DNA of 10,100 bases, taken from contig CALKCG010000075.1 of NCBI GenBank assembly GCA_938082915.1, positions 1-10,100 on the forward strand, in the 5' to 3' direction. Shown piece after piece: positions 1 to 7,114 of the stretch (positions are counted from its first letter, which is position 1; every line of letters starts with the position of its first letter). The position numbers were made by a program, and so were the translations under genes. Source of the stretch: an uncultured archaeon (GTDB lineage Archaea > Thermoproteota > CALKCG01 > B24). The notes under the pieces are model-generated. The model made no database searches. It was not told where the DNA came from and saw only the letters and a list, made by a program, of their open reading frames with translations.

Positions 1-594
1 GTTGGGCTGAAGAAGGTCGCCGTGGGGATCCATACCGAGCCAGAATCCATAAGGGATATTATGGACTTCTGCTCCGAGTTTCACGTGGAGGTTTTGCATA
101 GGGCATTGGAAGATTTGGACGTAGATTACGCCATTATGAGCGAGGATATGGCGTACAAGAAAGGCCCTATGATAGGACCTGAAGCCGTGAAGAAGTACAT
201 GAGTCCGGCGTACAAAGAGGTCGTGAGGTTCTTCCGAGAGCATGGTGTAAAAATAATAGGCGTAGACAGTGATGGAAATGTAGAGCCTTTAATACCCGTC
301 TGGCTTGAGCTTGGAATAAATTGGATAATGCCATGCGAAGTTGCTGCAGGTATGGACGTGGTTAGACTTGGAGAGAAGTATCCTAAGCTAATTATGAGCG
401 GCGGGATAGATAAGAGAGAATTGGCGAAAAACGAAAAATCCATAGAAAGGGAGGTGATTAGTAAAGTCCCCCCATTAGTTGAAAGGAGGGGATACTTTCC
501 AGGAGTAGATCACGCAGTTCCACCAGACGTACCTCTAGAGAACTATAGGTACTTCATCTCATTACTCGAGAAAATATGTGGATGGGATACGTAA
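1..594 (+). CDS. UroD-fold methyltransferase/decarboxylase family protein, C-terminal part (truncated by window edge)
   Basis: The reading frame is open from base 1 to the TAA at 592-594 and gives 197 residues. The true start lies upstream of the window, and the in-frame GTG at 22 is just an internal valine codon. The sequence matches the C-terminal half of the uroporphyrinogen decarboxylase superfamily (COG0407 type): an EDMAYKKGPMIGPE segment, a DSDGN turn after a beta strand, an MSGGID strand-loop and the closing HAVPPDVPLENY motif. Family members are TIM barrels of about 340-380 residues, so roughly half is missing. The position where MtaA/MtbA corrinoid methyltransferases carry a zinc-binding HxC has DSD here, so a canonical methanogenic methyltransferase is unlikely. 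Authentic heme-pathway HemE is also unlikely. The substrate is unknown. A second, divergent family member lies at the other end of the window on the opposite strand. Confidence 0.88.
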   Translation, partial: VGLKKVAVGIHTEPESIRDIMDFCSEFHVEVLHRALEDLDVDYAIMSEDMAYKKGPMIGPEAVKKYMSPAYKEVVRFFREHGVKIIGVDSDGNVEPLIPVWLELGINWIMPCEVAAGMDVVRLGEKYPKLIMSGGIDKRELAKNEKSIEREVISKVPPLVERRGYFPGVDHAVPPDVPLENYRYFISLLEKICGWDT

Positions 595-782
595 AGACAT
601 CATACCCGACAACTCTCACTTTAATGGATAAGTTTACTAAAACGGTATGAAGAACCTCACAATTCTTACTAGGTTTGTAAGCACACATCCAGCTATTCCA
701 CTGCATAGCTAATCTTGTGGTTCAACTATACAGCTTCTACAGTCGAGACGGGAGAAAGGTAAGGTCGTGGAGGTAGACGTAG
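595..782. other. Intergenic spacer with no recognised gene
   Basis: These 188 bp separate the end of the UroD-fold gene from the hisS stop codon; the two genes converge on it. No frame on either strand holds more than about 30 codons, and none resembles a known protein. I see no tRNA-like cloverleaf and no clear poly-T terminator. It may contain a decayed gene or the two 3' untranslated regions. Confidence 0.5.
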
Positions 783-2093
783 TTACACGTTAAAGTTTGA
801 CTTAATTCTACTGAACGCTTCTCTAAGCGTTAACGTTTCCTGAAGCCCGGTAGACATGTCTTTCAACGTTACTAAACCAGCCTCAGCCTCCTTTGAACCC
901 AGTATCAATGTATACGGGCAATTCTTCTTACTCGCAGTTGAAAGTCCCTTAGAAAGGCTTCTCCCCATAACCTCTACTTCGACTGGTATTCCGTTAGCCC
1001 TGAGCTCGGTTGAAACTTTAAACCCGTAGGATAGAGGGACACCGTCAAGTATGTAGAGGTAAACCCGTTTATTGGGCGGCAGAGGTGGAGTTACATTGTT
1101 GAGTCTCATTGCGAGAACAAGCCTATCAATACCCGCGGCGCAACCAGTAGCGGGCGTGGGTTCACCACCATAGAGTTCGATTAGCTTATCGTACCTGCCT
1201 CCCCCTATCAAGGCTATATCAAGGTCTTCTACAAAGACTTCGAATATCATGCCTGTGTAGTATTCTAATCCTCTTGCAAATCCGAGGTCGAGGATGTACT
1301 CCGGCTCATGGTATACATCTCTCATGTAGTCGAGAATTACTTCCAAGTTCTCCAAGGACCTTACAGAATGCTCACATAAACTTACCATACTTTTAGCTTC
1401 GGCTAAAATACTCTTATAGTTTGAACCTTTAAGTTTAAATAATCCAGCAATTTTTGAGATCGAAGCTTCATCTAAGTTTGCAGCTTCAAGCTCTTTGATG
1501 GCTTCTACGTAGTTCTTCTTATCAACTAGGCTTAACACTCTATTCTGCACGTTTTCATCGACCCCCCAACTAGTCATAAGACCGCGGAGTACGCCTACGT
1601 CGCTAAGCTTGATTTGAAATTTTTCAAGTCTTAACTTCTTCATAAGCTCTATTGAAATCGATAGTATTTCCATGTCAGCTTCAGGTTTAGATGAACCGAT
1701 GAGTTCAAATCCACCCTGATAAAACCGTCTGTAGCGTCCTCTTTGAGGTTCATCATACCTGTAGAAGTCCCAGATGTATCCTAGTCTGAGTGGCTTTGGA
1801 GCGGTCTTAAGCTTTGATGCCACAAGCCTCACTATGGGGGCAGTACCTTCAGGTCTTAAAGCTACAGTTCTACCGGCTAGGTCTTTAAAAACGTACATGG
1901 TTTTCCTAGTTTCTTCCCCTACTTTAGCGGCTAGAAGTTCGTAGTATTCGATTGTTGGGGTTTCAACCTCCTCATAACAGTAAAGCTTGAAGAGTTCTCG
2001 AATAGCTTCTTCAACAACTCTACGTTCATAGAGGTCTTTAGGCAGGTAATCTCGCATACCTCTATATGGTTTAAGGAAGCTCTTGAGACTCAT
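783..2093 (-). CDS. hisS: Histidyl-tRNA synthetase (HisRS, class II)
   Basis: Charges tRNA-His with histidine in the cytoplasm using ATP (EC 6.1.1.21). The order of class II motifs is complete: an N-terminal GMRDYLP segment near residue 14, RPEGT at about 80-84, motif 2 (YRYDEPQRGRYRRFYQ) near 110-126, the histidine-binding ARGLEYYTG at about 273-281, GGGRYDKL at about 297-304, and motif 3 (GIDRLVLAM) near 321-329. An anticodon-binding domain follows from about 340 to the end. The presence of the histidine-binding motif and the C-terminal domain argues for a real HisRS and not the HisZ paralogue. At 436 residues it has normal length. An in-frame TTG at 2097-2099 would add two residues. I prefer the ATG at 2091-2093 because a TATA box centred near 2122 predicts transcription starting about two bases ahead of it, giving a leaderless mRNA. 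It is transcribed divergently from the kinase gene. Confidence 0.96.
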   Translation of the reverse strand: MSLKSFLKPYRGMRDYLPKDLYERRVVEEAIRELFKLYCYEEVETPTIEYYELLAAKVGEETRKTMYVFKDLAGRTVALRPEGTAPIVRLVASKLKTAPKPLRLGYIWDFYRYDEPQRGRYRRFYQGGFELIGSSKPEADMEILSISIELMKKLRLEKFQIKLSDVGVLRGLMTSWGVDENVQNRVLSLVDKKNYVEAIKELEAANLDEASISKIAGLFKLKGSNYKSILAEAKSMVSLCEHSVRSLENLEVILDYMRDVYHEPEYILDLGFARGLEYYTGMIFEVFVEDLDIALIGGGRYDKLIELYGGEPTPATGCAAGIDRLVLAMRLNNVTPPLPPNKRVYLYILDGVPLSYGFKVSTELRANGIPVEVEVMGRSLSKGLSTASKKNCPYTLILGSKEAEAGLVTLKDMSTGLQETLTLREAFSRIKSNFNV

Positions 2094-2116
2094 TTCCAAA
2101 TATGAAGGAGATAAAG

Positions 2117-2126
2117 TAGATATAAG
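2117..2126 (-). promoter_or_regulatory. TATA box (box A) of hisS
   Basis: On the minus strand this reads CTTATATCTA, with the core TTATAT centred about 29 nt upstream of the hisS ATG. That is the archaeal TBP-site spacing expected for a leaderless transcript. It supports the ATG at 2093 over the TTG at 2099. This is an inference from spacing and sequence only. Confidence 0.6.
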
Positions 2127-2209
2127 GATTTAGCGTTTTAGAGTATTTTCTCACAGCCGCGTTCATCTACTACGTGAAAAGCGTAAACGGTAAATCTCAG
2201 CAATATCAA

Positions 2210-2218
2210 ACATATATT
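2210..2218 (+). promoter_or_regulatory. TATA box of the APH-like kinase gene
   Basis: The sequence ACATATATT is centred about 44 nt ahead of the ATG at 2258. Transcription would begin near 2240, leaving a leader of about 18 nt. The element lies downstream of the GTG at 2174, which would otherwise give a longer protein, so it argues for the shorter start. Confidence 0.5.
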
Positions 2219-2257
2219 GGTGTCTACGTGCAGCTTAAAGTTGGATCGTACACTATA

Positions 2258-3337
2258 ATGCTAGATGAAGAGTCGTTGAAAACTTACCTGGAGTCTAAGC
2301 TCGGCGGGAGTATTGAGATACAAGACGTCGTAAAGTTGGGTGAGGGGTTCCACAACGCAGGTTTTCTCTTAAAATTTAAGCAGGATTATAAACCGAAGGC
2401 TTTGGTCATGAGAATTGTCAGAGGAGATACAGGCTGGGGACACGACTATTTAAGCGATAGAGCTTCCGTCCTACTTCTTCAACACATGTTGTACAATAGT
2501 GCGCCTAAAGGCACTTGCATACCTTCAATCGACGTAGTAGCCGTTTTAAAAAACGGCTCACTAATATCCATAGGAGACGCAGTGGAGTTTATCCAACTAG
2601 TAGAACCTTTAACGGAAGAACACGGCAGACCATACGTAGAATACCTGCTTGAACTGAGCAGGAGGGGTTATCTGACGCATGAAGACGAAGACCTATGCGT
2701 CAGATGTGTAACGTACTTGACGAAATTACACTCGGAGAAGTCTAACAATAGAAATCTATACGTTAGACATGTTAGAGACCTCATAGGTCATGGGGAGATG
2801 CTCATGGGGGTTATAGATACTTACCAGGACAAGTTAGACTTCGTATCTGACGAAGAAATACGCCGGATAGAAGTTGAAGCTGTTAAATGGAGACACCGTT
2901 TAAAGCAGAAGAGTCATAGGCTCTCTAGGATACATGGAGACTTCCACCCGTTTGGAAATATAAGATTTAAACTAGACGGGTCGATAGTGGCAGTGGATCT
3001 ATCTAGGGAGATGTACGGCGAGCCTGCAGACGATGTAACGGCTTTGACGATAAACTACCTGTTTATAAGCATATGGCAGCATGGTTCGCTGGAAGATAGC
3101 TTTAGGAAACTCTTCAAACTCTTCTATGAAGAGTATATCGATAGGACTGGCGACGAGGAACTTCTTCGCGTCGTACAGCCTTTCTACGCGTTCAGAGGAA
3201 TGGTTGTAGTACACCCAATCTACTATCCAGATATGAGGAGAGAGCAGAGACGTATGCTTATAAACTTCATATCGAACGTTTTAGAGGAGGATGAATTCAA
3301 CCCTAAGGAAGTCGACAAATACCTTAAGCCTACCTGA
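2258..3337 (+). CDS. Aminoglycoside-phosphotransferase/choline-kinase-like small-molecule kinase (APH family)
   Basis: This is a protein-kinase-like fold phosphotransferase that should transfer phosphate from ATP to a small hydroxylated substrate in the cytoplasm. From the ATG at 2258 it has 359 residues. Visible features are the glycine-rich nucleotide loop LGEGFHNAGFLLKF (about 27-40), a VMRIV strand where the ATP-phosphate contact would be an arginine, the Brenner-type catalytic loop HGDFHPFGN (226-234; Asp228 and Asn234) and a magnesium-binding Asp in AVDLSREMYGEP (Asp247). The same frame extends up to a GTG at 2174, adding 28 residues. I prefer the ATG because family homology begins only at LKTYLESKLG and a TATA box lies between the two starts. 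Nothing suggests drug resistance: archaeal members of this family act on unknown metabolites. Its end overlaps the end of truD by 8 bp on the opposite strand. Confidence 0.82.
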   Translation: MLDEESLKTYLESKLGGSIEIQDVVKLGEGFHNAGFLLKFKQDYKPKALVMRIVRGDTGWGHDYLSDRASVLLLQHMLYNSAPKGTCIPSIDVVAVLKNGSLISIGDAVEFIQLVEPLTEEHGRPYVEYLLELSRRGYLTHEDEDLCVRCVTYLTKLHSEKSNNRNLYVRHVRDLIGHGEMLMGVIDTYQDKLDFVSDEEIRRIEVEAVKWRHRLKQKSHRLSRIHGDFHPFGNIRFKLDGSIVAVDLSREMYGEPADDVTALTINYLFISIWQHGSLEDSFRKLFKLFYEEYIDRTGDEELLRVVQPFYAFRGMVVVHPIYYPDMRREQRRMLINFISNVLEEDEFNPKEVDKYLKPT

Positions 3338-4601
3338 ACCCCGCCTTCAACGGATCCTGTTTAAGAAGCTCTCTAAGTAATACTGTAGCATAACCACCTT
3401 GAGGAAGCATAAAGGATAGAACTGGCTTAGAAGACGATTGAACGGTTAAACTGAGGTCTTTAAACCTCATAAATACTTCTCTGAGAGACGCTTTACAAAC
3501 CACGTTAAGTTCATCCACTTTAAAGTCTTCCGGTTTAACGTTTTCCTCCACCATGACTTGTTTAACGATACGTCCGCAATCGCCTTTCAACTTTTCAAAC
3601 AGTTCTCCAACCCCCGGAGCCACCATGTAGAGTATGGATGAGCCCATCTTAACCATATCTTCATCTCTCACGCCTTTTACAATATCACCTTCAAGTATTT
3701 TAGTGGGGTTTAAGTCCGTCTCTATCAACCGTCGGCTCAAAGTCAAATTGAAAAGATACGACTGGTAGCCTGAGACGTATAGGCGACGCAGATTTAAAGG
3801 TAAGGCTTTAAGTATCCTTAGAGAATCCCATCCCTCTAAGAGCTTCTTGACGATAAACCTTTCGAAGAAAAGGTTCTTCGGAAACTTTTCAAGAGCTTCT
3901 TGAAGATTGCCTTCTTCGAATAAAACTCTAGCTTCGTAAGACCGTGGAGGCTCCCAAGGATACGGATGCCCCACTATTTCTCTTACCGCTTCATCCCACA
4001 TACGTTTAACTATAAGCTTGCCGACGACGTGGGTATTCGGTCTTCTAACTCCAAACCTCTGATAGCCGTAGAAGCCCGGTATGCCGGAAAGCTCCGTCAG
4101 CTCTTTTAACGCATTTACAAGTCTGTCAATACTCTCTTCGCTTTCGAGGGAGATTGCTATTTTAAACTTATTACCGATTAGACAGCCTGGTTTAAGCTCC
4201 CTATTCGAGAAACCTATGAATCTTAAGCTTAGCTTCTTGTCTTCAGCGTTTTCGATTAAAGTCTTCAGCTTTCTAACTGGAACCGTAATATGCTGACGGG
4301 TGATGGCTACAGTATCTTTTAAACCAGCATAGCCTATAACGCTTGCAGGTACATCTAGCAGTTTTGCAGCTTTAGCGATGGCTGAAAACGTATCCATGCA
4401 ACGCTTCTCCATAAGGTATACAGCGTATCCTTTATCAAGCCTACCGTTAACGATTCTTAAATCTACGACTTCTTCAACGTAGAAGTCTTCAAAGCTCTCT
4501 TTAATTCTACCGATTACAGGTGGATTTCTAGTCAGGTAGATGATCATGCCAAGCCTCTTATCAAGCTCGGGAGGCTCAATAAAGCCCGACTTCGAAGCCA
4601 T
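3330..4601 (-). CDS. truD: tRNA pseudouridine(13) synthase TruD
   Basis: Converts uridine 13 of tRNA to pseudouridine (EC 5.4.99.27), acting in the cytoplasm. The catalytic motif GLKDTVAITRQ sits at about 93-103 with the nucleophile Asp96. Further family signatures are YGYQRFGVRRPNTH near 178, YVSGYQSYLFN near 275 (a conserved element of the catalytic domain) and LPQGGYATVLLREL near 399. The 423-residue length is usual for archaeal TruD, which carries a larger inserted TRUD domain than bacterial relatives. A GTG at 4610 in the same frame would add MSV to the N-terminus. The ATG at 4599-4601 is preferred because a GGTG sequence, complementary to the archaeal 16S 3' end, lies about 7 nt ahead of it. 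The gene starts 12 nt (or 3 nt with GTG) after the moaA stop, so the two are almost certainly co-transcribed and translationally coupled. Confidence 0.95.
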   Translation of the reverse strand: MASKSGFIEPPELDKRLGMIIYLTRNPPVIGRIKESFEDFYVEEVVDLRIVNGRLDKGYAVYLMEKRCMDTFSAIAKAAKLLDVPASVIGYAGLKDTVAITRQHITVPVRKLKTLIENAEDKKLSLRFIGFSNRELKPGCLIGNKFKIAISLESEESIDRLVNALKELTELSGIPGFYGYQRFGVRRPNTHVVGKLIVKRMWDEAVREIVGHPYPWEPPRSYEARVLFEEGNLQEALEKFPKNLFFERFIVKKLLEGWDSLRILKALPLNLRRLYVSGYQSYLFNLTLSRRLIETDLNPTKILEGDIVKGVRDEDMVKMGSSILYMVAPGVGELFEKLKGDCGRIVKQVMVEENVKPEDFKVDELNVVCKASLREVFMRFKDLSLTVQSSSKPVLSFMLPQGGYATVLLRELLKQDPLKAGFR

Positions 4602-4608
4602 TACCGAC

Positions 4609-4612
4609 ACCG
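4609..4612 (-). promoter_or_regulatory. Shine-Dalgarno element deciding the truD start
   Basis: On the minus strand GGTG occurs just after the moaA stop codon, about 7 nt before the ATG of truD. It matches the GGTG core of the archaeal anti-SD complement. The alternative GTG start at 4610 falls within this element, so it could not use it. Confidence 0.5.
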
Positions 4613-4613
4613 G

Positions 4614-5594
4614 TTATTTGAAAAACGGTTCGCGGAGTTTTACAGCCTTCACGAATAGTTTCACAAGCTCTTCATCTGAAGCTTGATTGCGCATAAGTGT
4701 CAATATATCTACGTGGTTGTCGCTCCTCATAAGGCAAGGCTTGATAAACCCGTCTGAGGTTATCCGTATACGTGTACAGTTTGCGCAGAATAGGGAATTG
4801 TGCATAGGTTTAACAACTTCAACTTCAACTCCATTAGGCATTACGTACCTCCGACGGTTGTGTAAGCTTCTAACGTATATCCGTATGGCTTTACGTTTAA
4901 GAGCCTCCTCTACGATAGACAAGTCTGCGTGGATACTTTCGTACAATTTCGCATCCATGTTTATGGGTTCAAGCTCTATTATCTGCAATATCGCTCCAAT
5001 CCTACCGGAGAATTCCACCATATCCCAAACTTCACTTTCATTAATGTTCTTCAAGAGGACCATGTTAAGTTTAACTGAGGATAAACCGACGTCTAAGGCC
5101 GCTTTTACACCGTCAATAACCTTCCTTAAGTCATTGAAGCCAGTTATGTATTTAAAGACTTCAGGCTTGAGCGAGGGGAGGCTTATGTTAACCCTCATCA
5201 ATCCAGCTTTTTTAAGCTTATATGCAAATTCACTTAAGAGGAAGCCGTTCGTTGTAATGGCTAAGTCCTCTAAGGCACCGACGCGGTTTATAGATGAAAT
5301 TATTTCCACAATATCCTCTCTAAATAGGGGCTCTCCCCCCGTCAACTTAATCTTCCGTATGTTTAACCCATAGGCTATTCTAACGATTCTAGATATTTCA
5401 TCTACGTTCATTTCTCTTCCATATGGGTTGACTTCGCCCTCTCTATGGCAGAAAAAACAGTTAAAATTACACTTCTGAGTTAATGATATTCTGATACTAT
5501 CTACAATTCGACCGTAGTTGTCTGCAAGCAAGGCGAGGTCACGTCTTCCCGTAAAAGAATGGAGGGTTAATCTTAATAATGTTTCGCTAAACAT
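4614..5594 (-). CDS. moaA: GTP 3',8-cyclase MoaA (molybdopterin biosynthesis, radical SAM)
   Basis: Catalyses the first step of molybdopterin/tungstopterin cofactor synthesis, rearranging GTP to 3',8-cyclo-7,8-dihydro-GTP (EC 4.1.99.22). The radical SAM cluster is bound by CxxxCxxC at Cys42, Cys46 and Cys49, followed by TGGEPL (85-90) for SAM binding. The second, substrate-binding [4Fe-4S] cluster has Cys270, Cys273 and Cys287 in the family's C-x2-C-x13-C spacing, with the arginine-rich RIRIT stretch between them that contacts GTP. The total of 326 residues is normal, but about 24 residues precede the usual start of homology (NYGRIVDSIRISLT). No double-glycine tail is visible: the protein ends in REPFFK. 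It is first in an operon with truD and divergent from the thiI remnant across 76 bp. The other moa genes are not in the window. Confidence 0.95.
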   Translation of the reverse strand: MFSETLLRLTLHSFTGRRDLALLADNYGRIVDSIRISLTQKCNFNCFFCHREGEVNPYGREMNVDEISRIVRIAYGLNIRKIKLTGGEPLFREDIVEIISSINRVGALEDLAITTNGFLLSEFAYKLKKAGLMRVNISLPSLKPEVFKYITGFNDLRKVIDGVKAALDVGLSSVKLNMVLLKNINESEVWDMVEFSGRIGAILQIIELEPINMDAKLYESIHADLSIVEEALKRKAIRIYVRSLHNRRRYVMPNGVEVEVVKPMHNSLFCANCTRIRITSDGFIKPCLMRSDNHVDILTLMRNQASDEELVKLFVKAVKLREPFFK

Positions 5595-5670
5595 TGAAAA
5601 CGATGGTTTTAGACATATTTTGGGAAAAATCCTTAATCTAGCGTCTTAACGAAGTTTTAACTAGAAGATT

Positions 5671-6022
5671 ATGGGTTTAGAGTGGGATGGTGTACTAGTT
5701 AGTTATGGTGAACTTGCCCTTAAATCTAAGCCTGTTAGAAGGCGTTGGATTAAGATGCTTGTTTCAAACGTATCGAGTGAATTGAGTGAGGCCGGTGTTG
5801 AAGCGCGAATCAACCAAGTGGTCTAGGGTAATTATTGAAACCCTAGACGTTGAACACAGTATCGAAGTATTGGGTCACGTTTTCGGCATTACGCACGCAG
5901 CGCCATTCATATACGTGAGCCCTGGAAACCTTGAAGACTACGTCGCTAGGGAGGCTGGAAACCTACTTGAAAATTCTGAAAGTTTTGCAAAATGTCAGTG
6001 TTTTTTATACTTATATTGTTGA
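5671..6022 (+). pseudogene. thiI: Broken thiI (tRNA 4-thiouridine sulfurtransferase): N-terminal/THUMP remnant with a frameshift
   Basis: An ATG at 5671 opens a 51-codon frame ending at the TAG at 5824-5826. It encodes a recognisable ThiI N-terminus: VLVSYGELALKSKPVRRRW, like the RYGEIALK start of ThiI. The next frame (open from 5786, TGA at 6020-6022) then supplies the continuation, SRVIIETLDVEHSIEVLGHVFGI, matching the THUMP-domain strand and RVFGI motif. The two parts fit if one base was gained or two lost between 5786 and 5826. Homology stops at about 5985 (near SESFA), where ThiI would go on into the rest of THUMP and the roughly 250-residue PP-loop adenylation domain. From there the DNA turns into an A/T-rich promoter for the dehydrogenase. 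So a frameshift and loss of about two thirds of the gene have both occurred. A sequencing indel could explain the first but not the second. A functional split THUMP protein is less likely. Confidence 0.8.
6003..6018 (+). promoter_or_regulatory. TATA region of the dehydrogenase gene
   Basis: A T-rich stretch, TTTATACTTATATTG, contains two overlapping TATA-like cores. The second is centred near 6014, about 34 nt before the ATG at 6048, predicting a leader of fewer than 10 nt. It lies inside the last codons of the thiI remnant's second frame. Confidence 0.5.
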
Positions 6023-6047
6023 ATCGGTAATTTAACCTTCGATAGGT

Positions 6048-7094
6048 ATGCCTAGGGAATTGGTGTTGACAGCTCCCAGGACTCTTGAGTTTAGAGAATA
6101 TAAAGAACCTGCGCTTAAGGTCAAGCAAATTAGAGTTAAAAGTGTTTTAACCGCTGAAAAACATGGTACAAGTTTAGCTATTTACAGAGGTGGACCTCCG
6201 TTTCACGTAAAGCGTTACGATGACCGTTTAAAACTCTTCGTACCCTTAGAGGGGGAAAGACGCGTAGTCTACCCGTGTCATGTGGGGAATATGACCGTGG
6301 GCGTTGTCGTGGAAATTGGTGAAGAAGTCTCAAAGTTTAAAGTTGGCGATAGAATCTACGGGTATCTACCCGCTAGAGAGACGCATACCGTGGATGAGGA
6401 TTACCCGTTTATTTGGAAGGCGCCGCCTGAGTTGAAGAATGAGGAGCTCTTATGCGTAGATCCTGCGACCGTAGCACTCATGGCCGTGAGGGAGGGGGGC
6501 GTTCGAGTAGGAGATAGAGTTGCCATATTTGGGCTTGGAGCAATAGGTCTCATGACTGTTCAAATGGCCAAGATAGCCGGGGCTATGATGATCATAGCGG
6601 TTGAACCTATAGAGTTGAGGGGGAGACTAGCTGAGAAATATGGTGCAGACCACGTTTTAAACCCGAACCATTATGATGTTGGGTTAGAGATTAAAAAGCT
6701 TACAGAGGGAGCTGGGGTCGACGTCTCTATAGAGGCGAGCGGTTCTCACAGAGCATTGCATCAAGCTATAAGATCGACCGCCTACGGTGGGGTTATCGTT
6801 CCAGTCTCGTGGTATCACGGTGACGCCATGGGGTTGGATTTAGGTGAAGAGTGGCATTTCAACAGACAGATTATGGTTTCAGGTGCCAGGGTAGAGAGCG
6901 AACCTTACCGCGATTACCCTAGATGGACGAGGAGTAGAGTATATACGACCGTCATCGAGCTTTTTAAACGTAGAATGCTCACAATTGAAGGATTGCTTAA
7001 GCCCATCGTTCCATTTGACAAGGCTATTGAAGCATACAGGCTTATCGATGAAAAACCTGAGGAAACGGTTAAGTTAGCTATAAGTTATACGTAG
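6048..7094 (+). CDS. Medium-chain dehydrogenase/reductase (zinc-type alcohol dehydrogenase family, atypical zinc site)
   Basis: A predicted NAD(P)H-dependent oxidoreductase of the MDR superfamily, 348 residues. The C-terminal Rossmann half is clear: GLGAIG at 162-167, then AVEPIE, with Glu186 at the end of the second strand suggesting NAD rather than NADP. KYGADHVLNP and VDVSIEASGS follow. The N-terminal GroES-like half has VGVVVEIGEEVSKFKVGDRIYG (84-105). The usual catalytic cysteine (C-G-T-D) is replaced by AEKHGT (36-41), the G-H-E zinc helix is absent, and the four-cysteine structural zinc lobe is missing. It resembles the subgroup with an S-x-GTE-like motif, often annotated BchC-like or threonine-dehydrogenase-like, whose substrates are mostly unknown. 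The start ATG is at 6048, with a TATA region about 34 nt upstream. The HAD gene follows after 20 nt, so they are likely an operon. Confidence 0.85.
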   Translation: MPRELVLTAPRTLEFREYKEPALKVKQIRVKSVLTAEKHGTSLAIYRGGPPFHVKRYDDRLKLFVPLEGERRVVYPCHVGNMTVGVVVEIGEEVSKFKVGDRIYGYLPARETHTVDEDYPFIWKAPPELKNEELLCVDPATVALMAVREGGVRVGDRVAIFGLGAIGLMTVQMAKIAGAMMIIAVEPIELRGRLAEKYGADHVLNPNHYDVGLEIKKLTEGAGVDVSIEASGSHRALHQAIRSTAYGGVIVPVSWYHGDAMGLDLGEEWHFNRQIMVSGARVESEPYRDYPRWTRSRVYTTVIELFKRRMLTIEGLLKPIVPFDKAIEAYRLIDEKPEETVKLAISYT

Positions 7095-7114
7095 GTCTTA
7101 GTAGAAGTGGGATT

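Noticed and set aside
126..443. A minus-strand frame of 105 codons inside the left UroD-fold gene.
   Set aside because: It is a shadow of a well-supported coding frame and shows no family features.
700..745. A GGTTCAA sequence near 719-725 reminiscent of a tRNA T-loop.
   Set aside because: The flanking bases do not form a proper five-pair T stem, and I could find no acceptor or anticodon arm around it.
2174..2257. The 28-residue N-terminal extension of the kinase from a GTG start.
   Set aside because: A TATA box lies within it, homology starts after the ATG at 2258, and the extension has no recognisable features.
4687..5373. A long plus-strand open frame opposite moaA.
   Set aside because: It lies wholly antisense to a gene with all its catalytic motifs, and its translation has no recognisable domain.
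5786..5826. Programmed ribosomal frameshifting to join the two thiI frames.
   Set aside because: There is no homopolymer or slippery heptamer in the overlap, and the joined product would still lack the whole catalytic domain.
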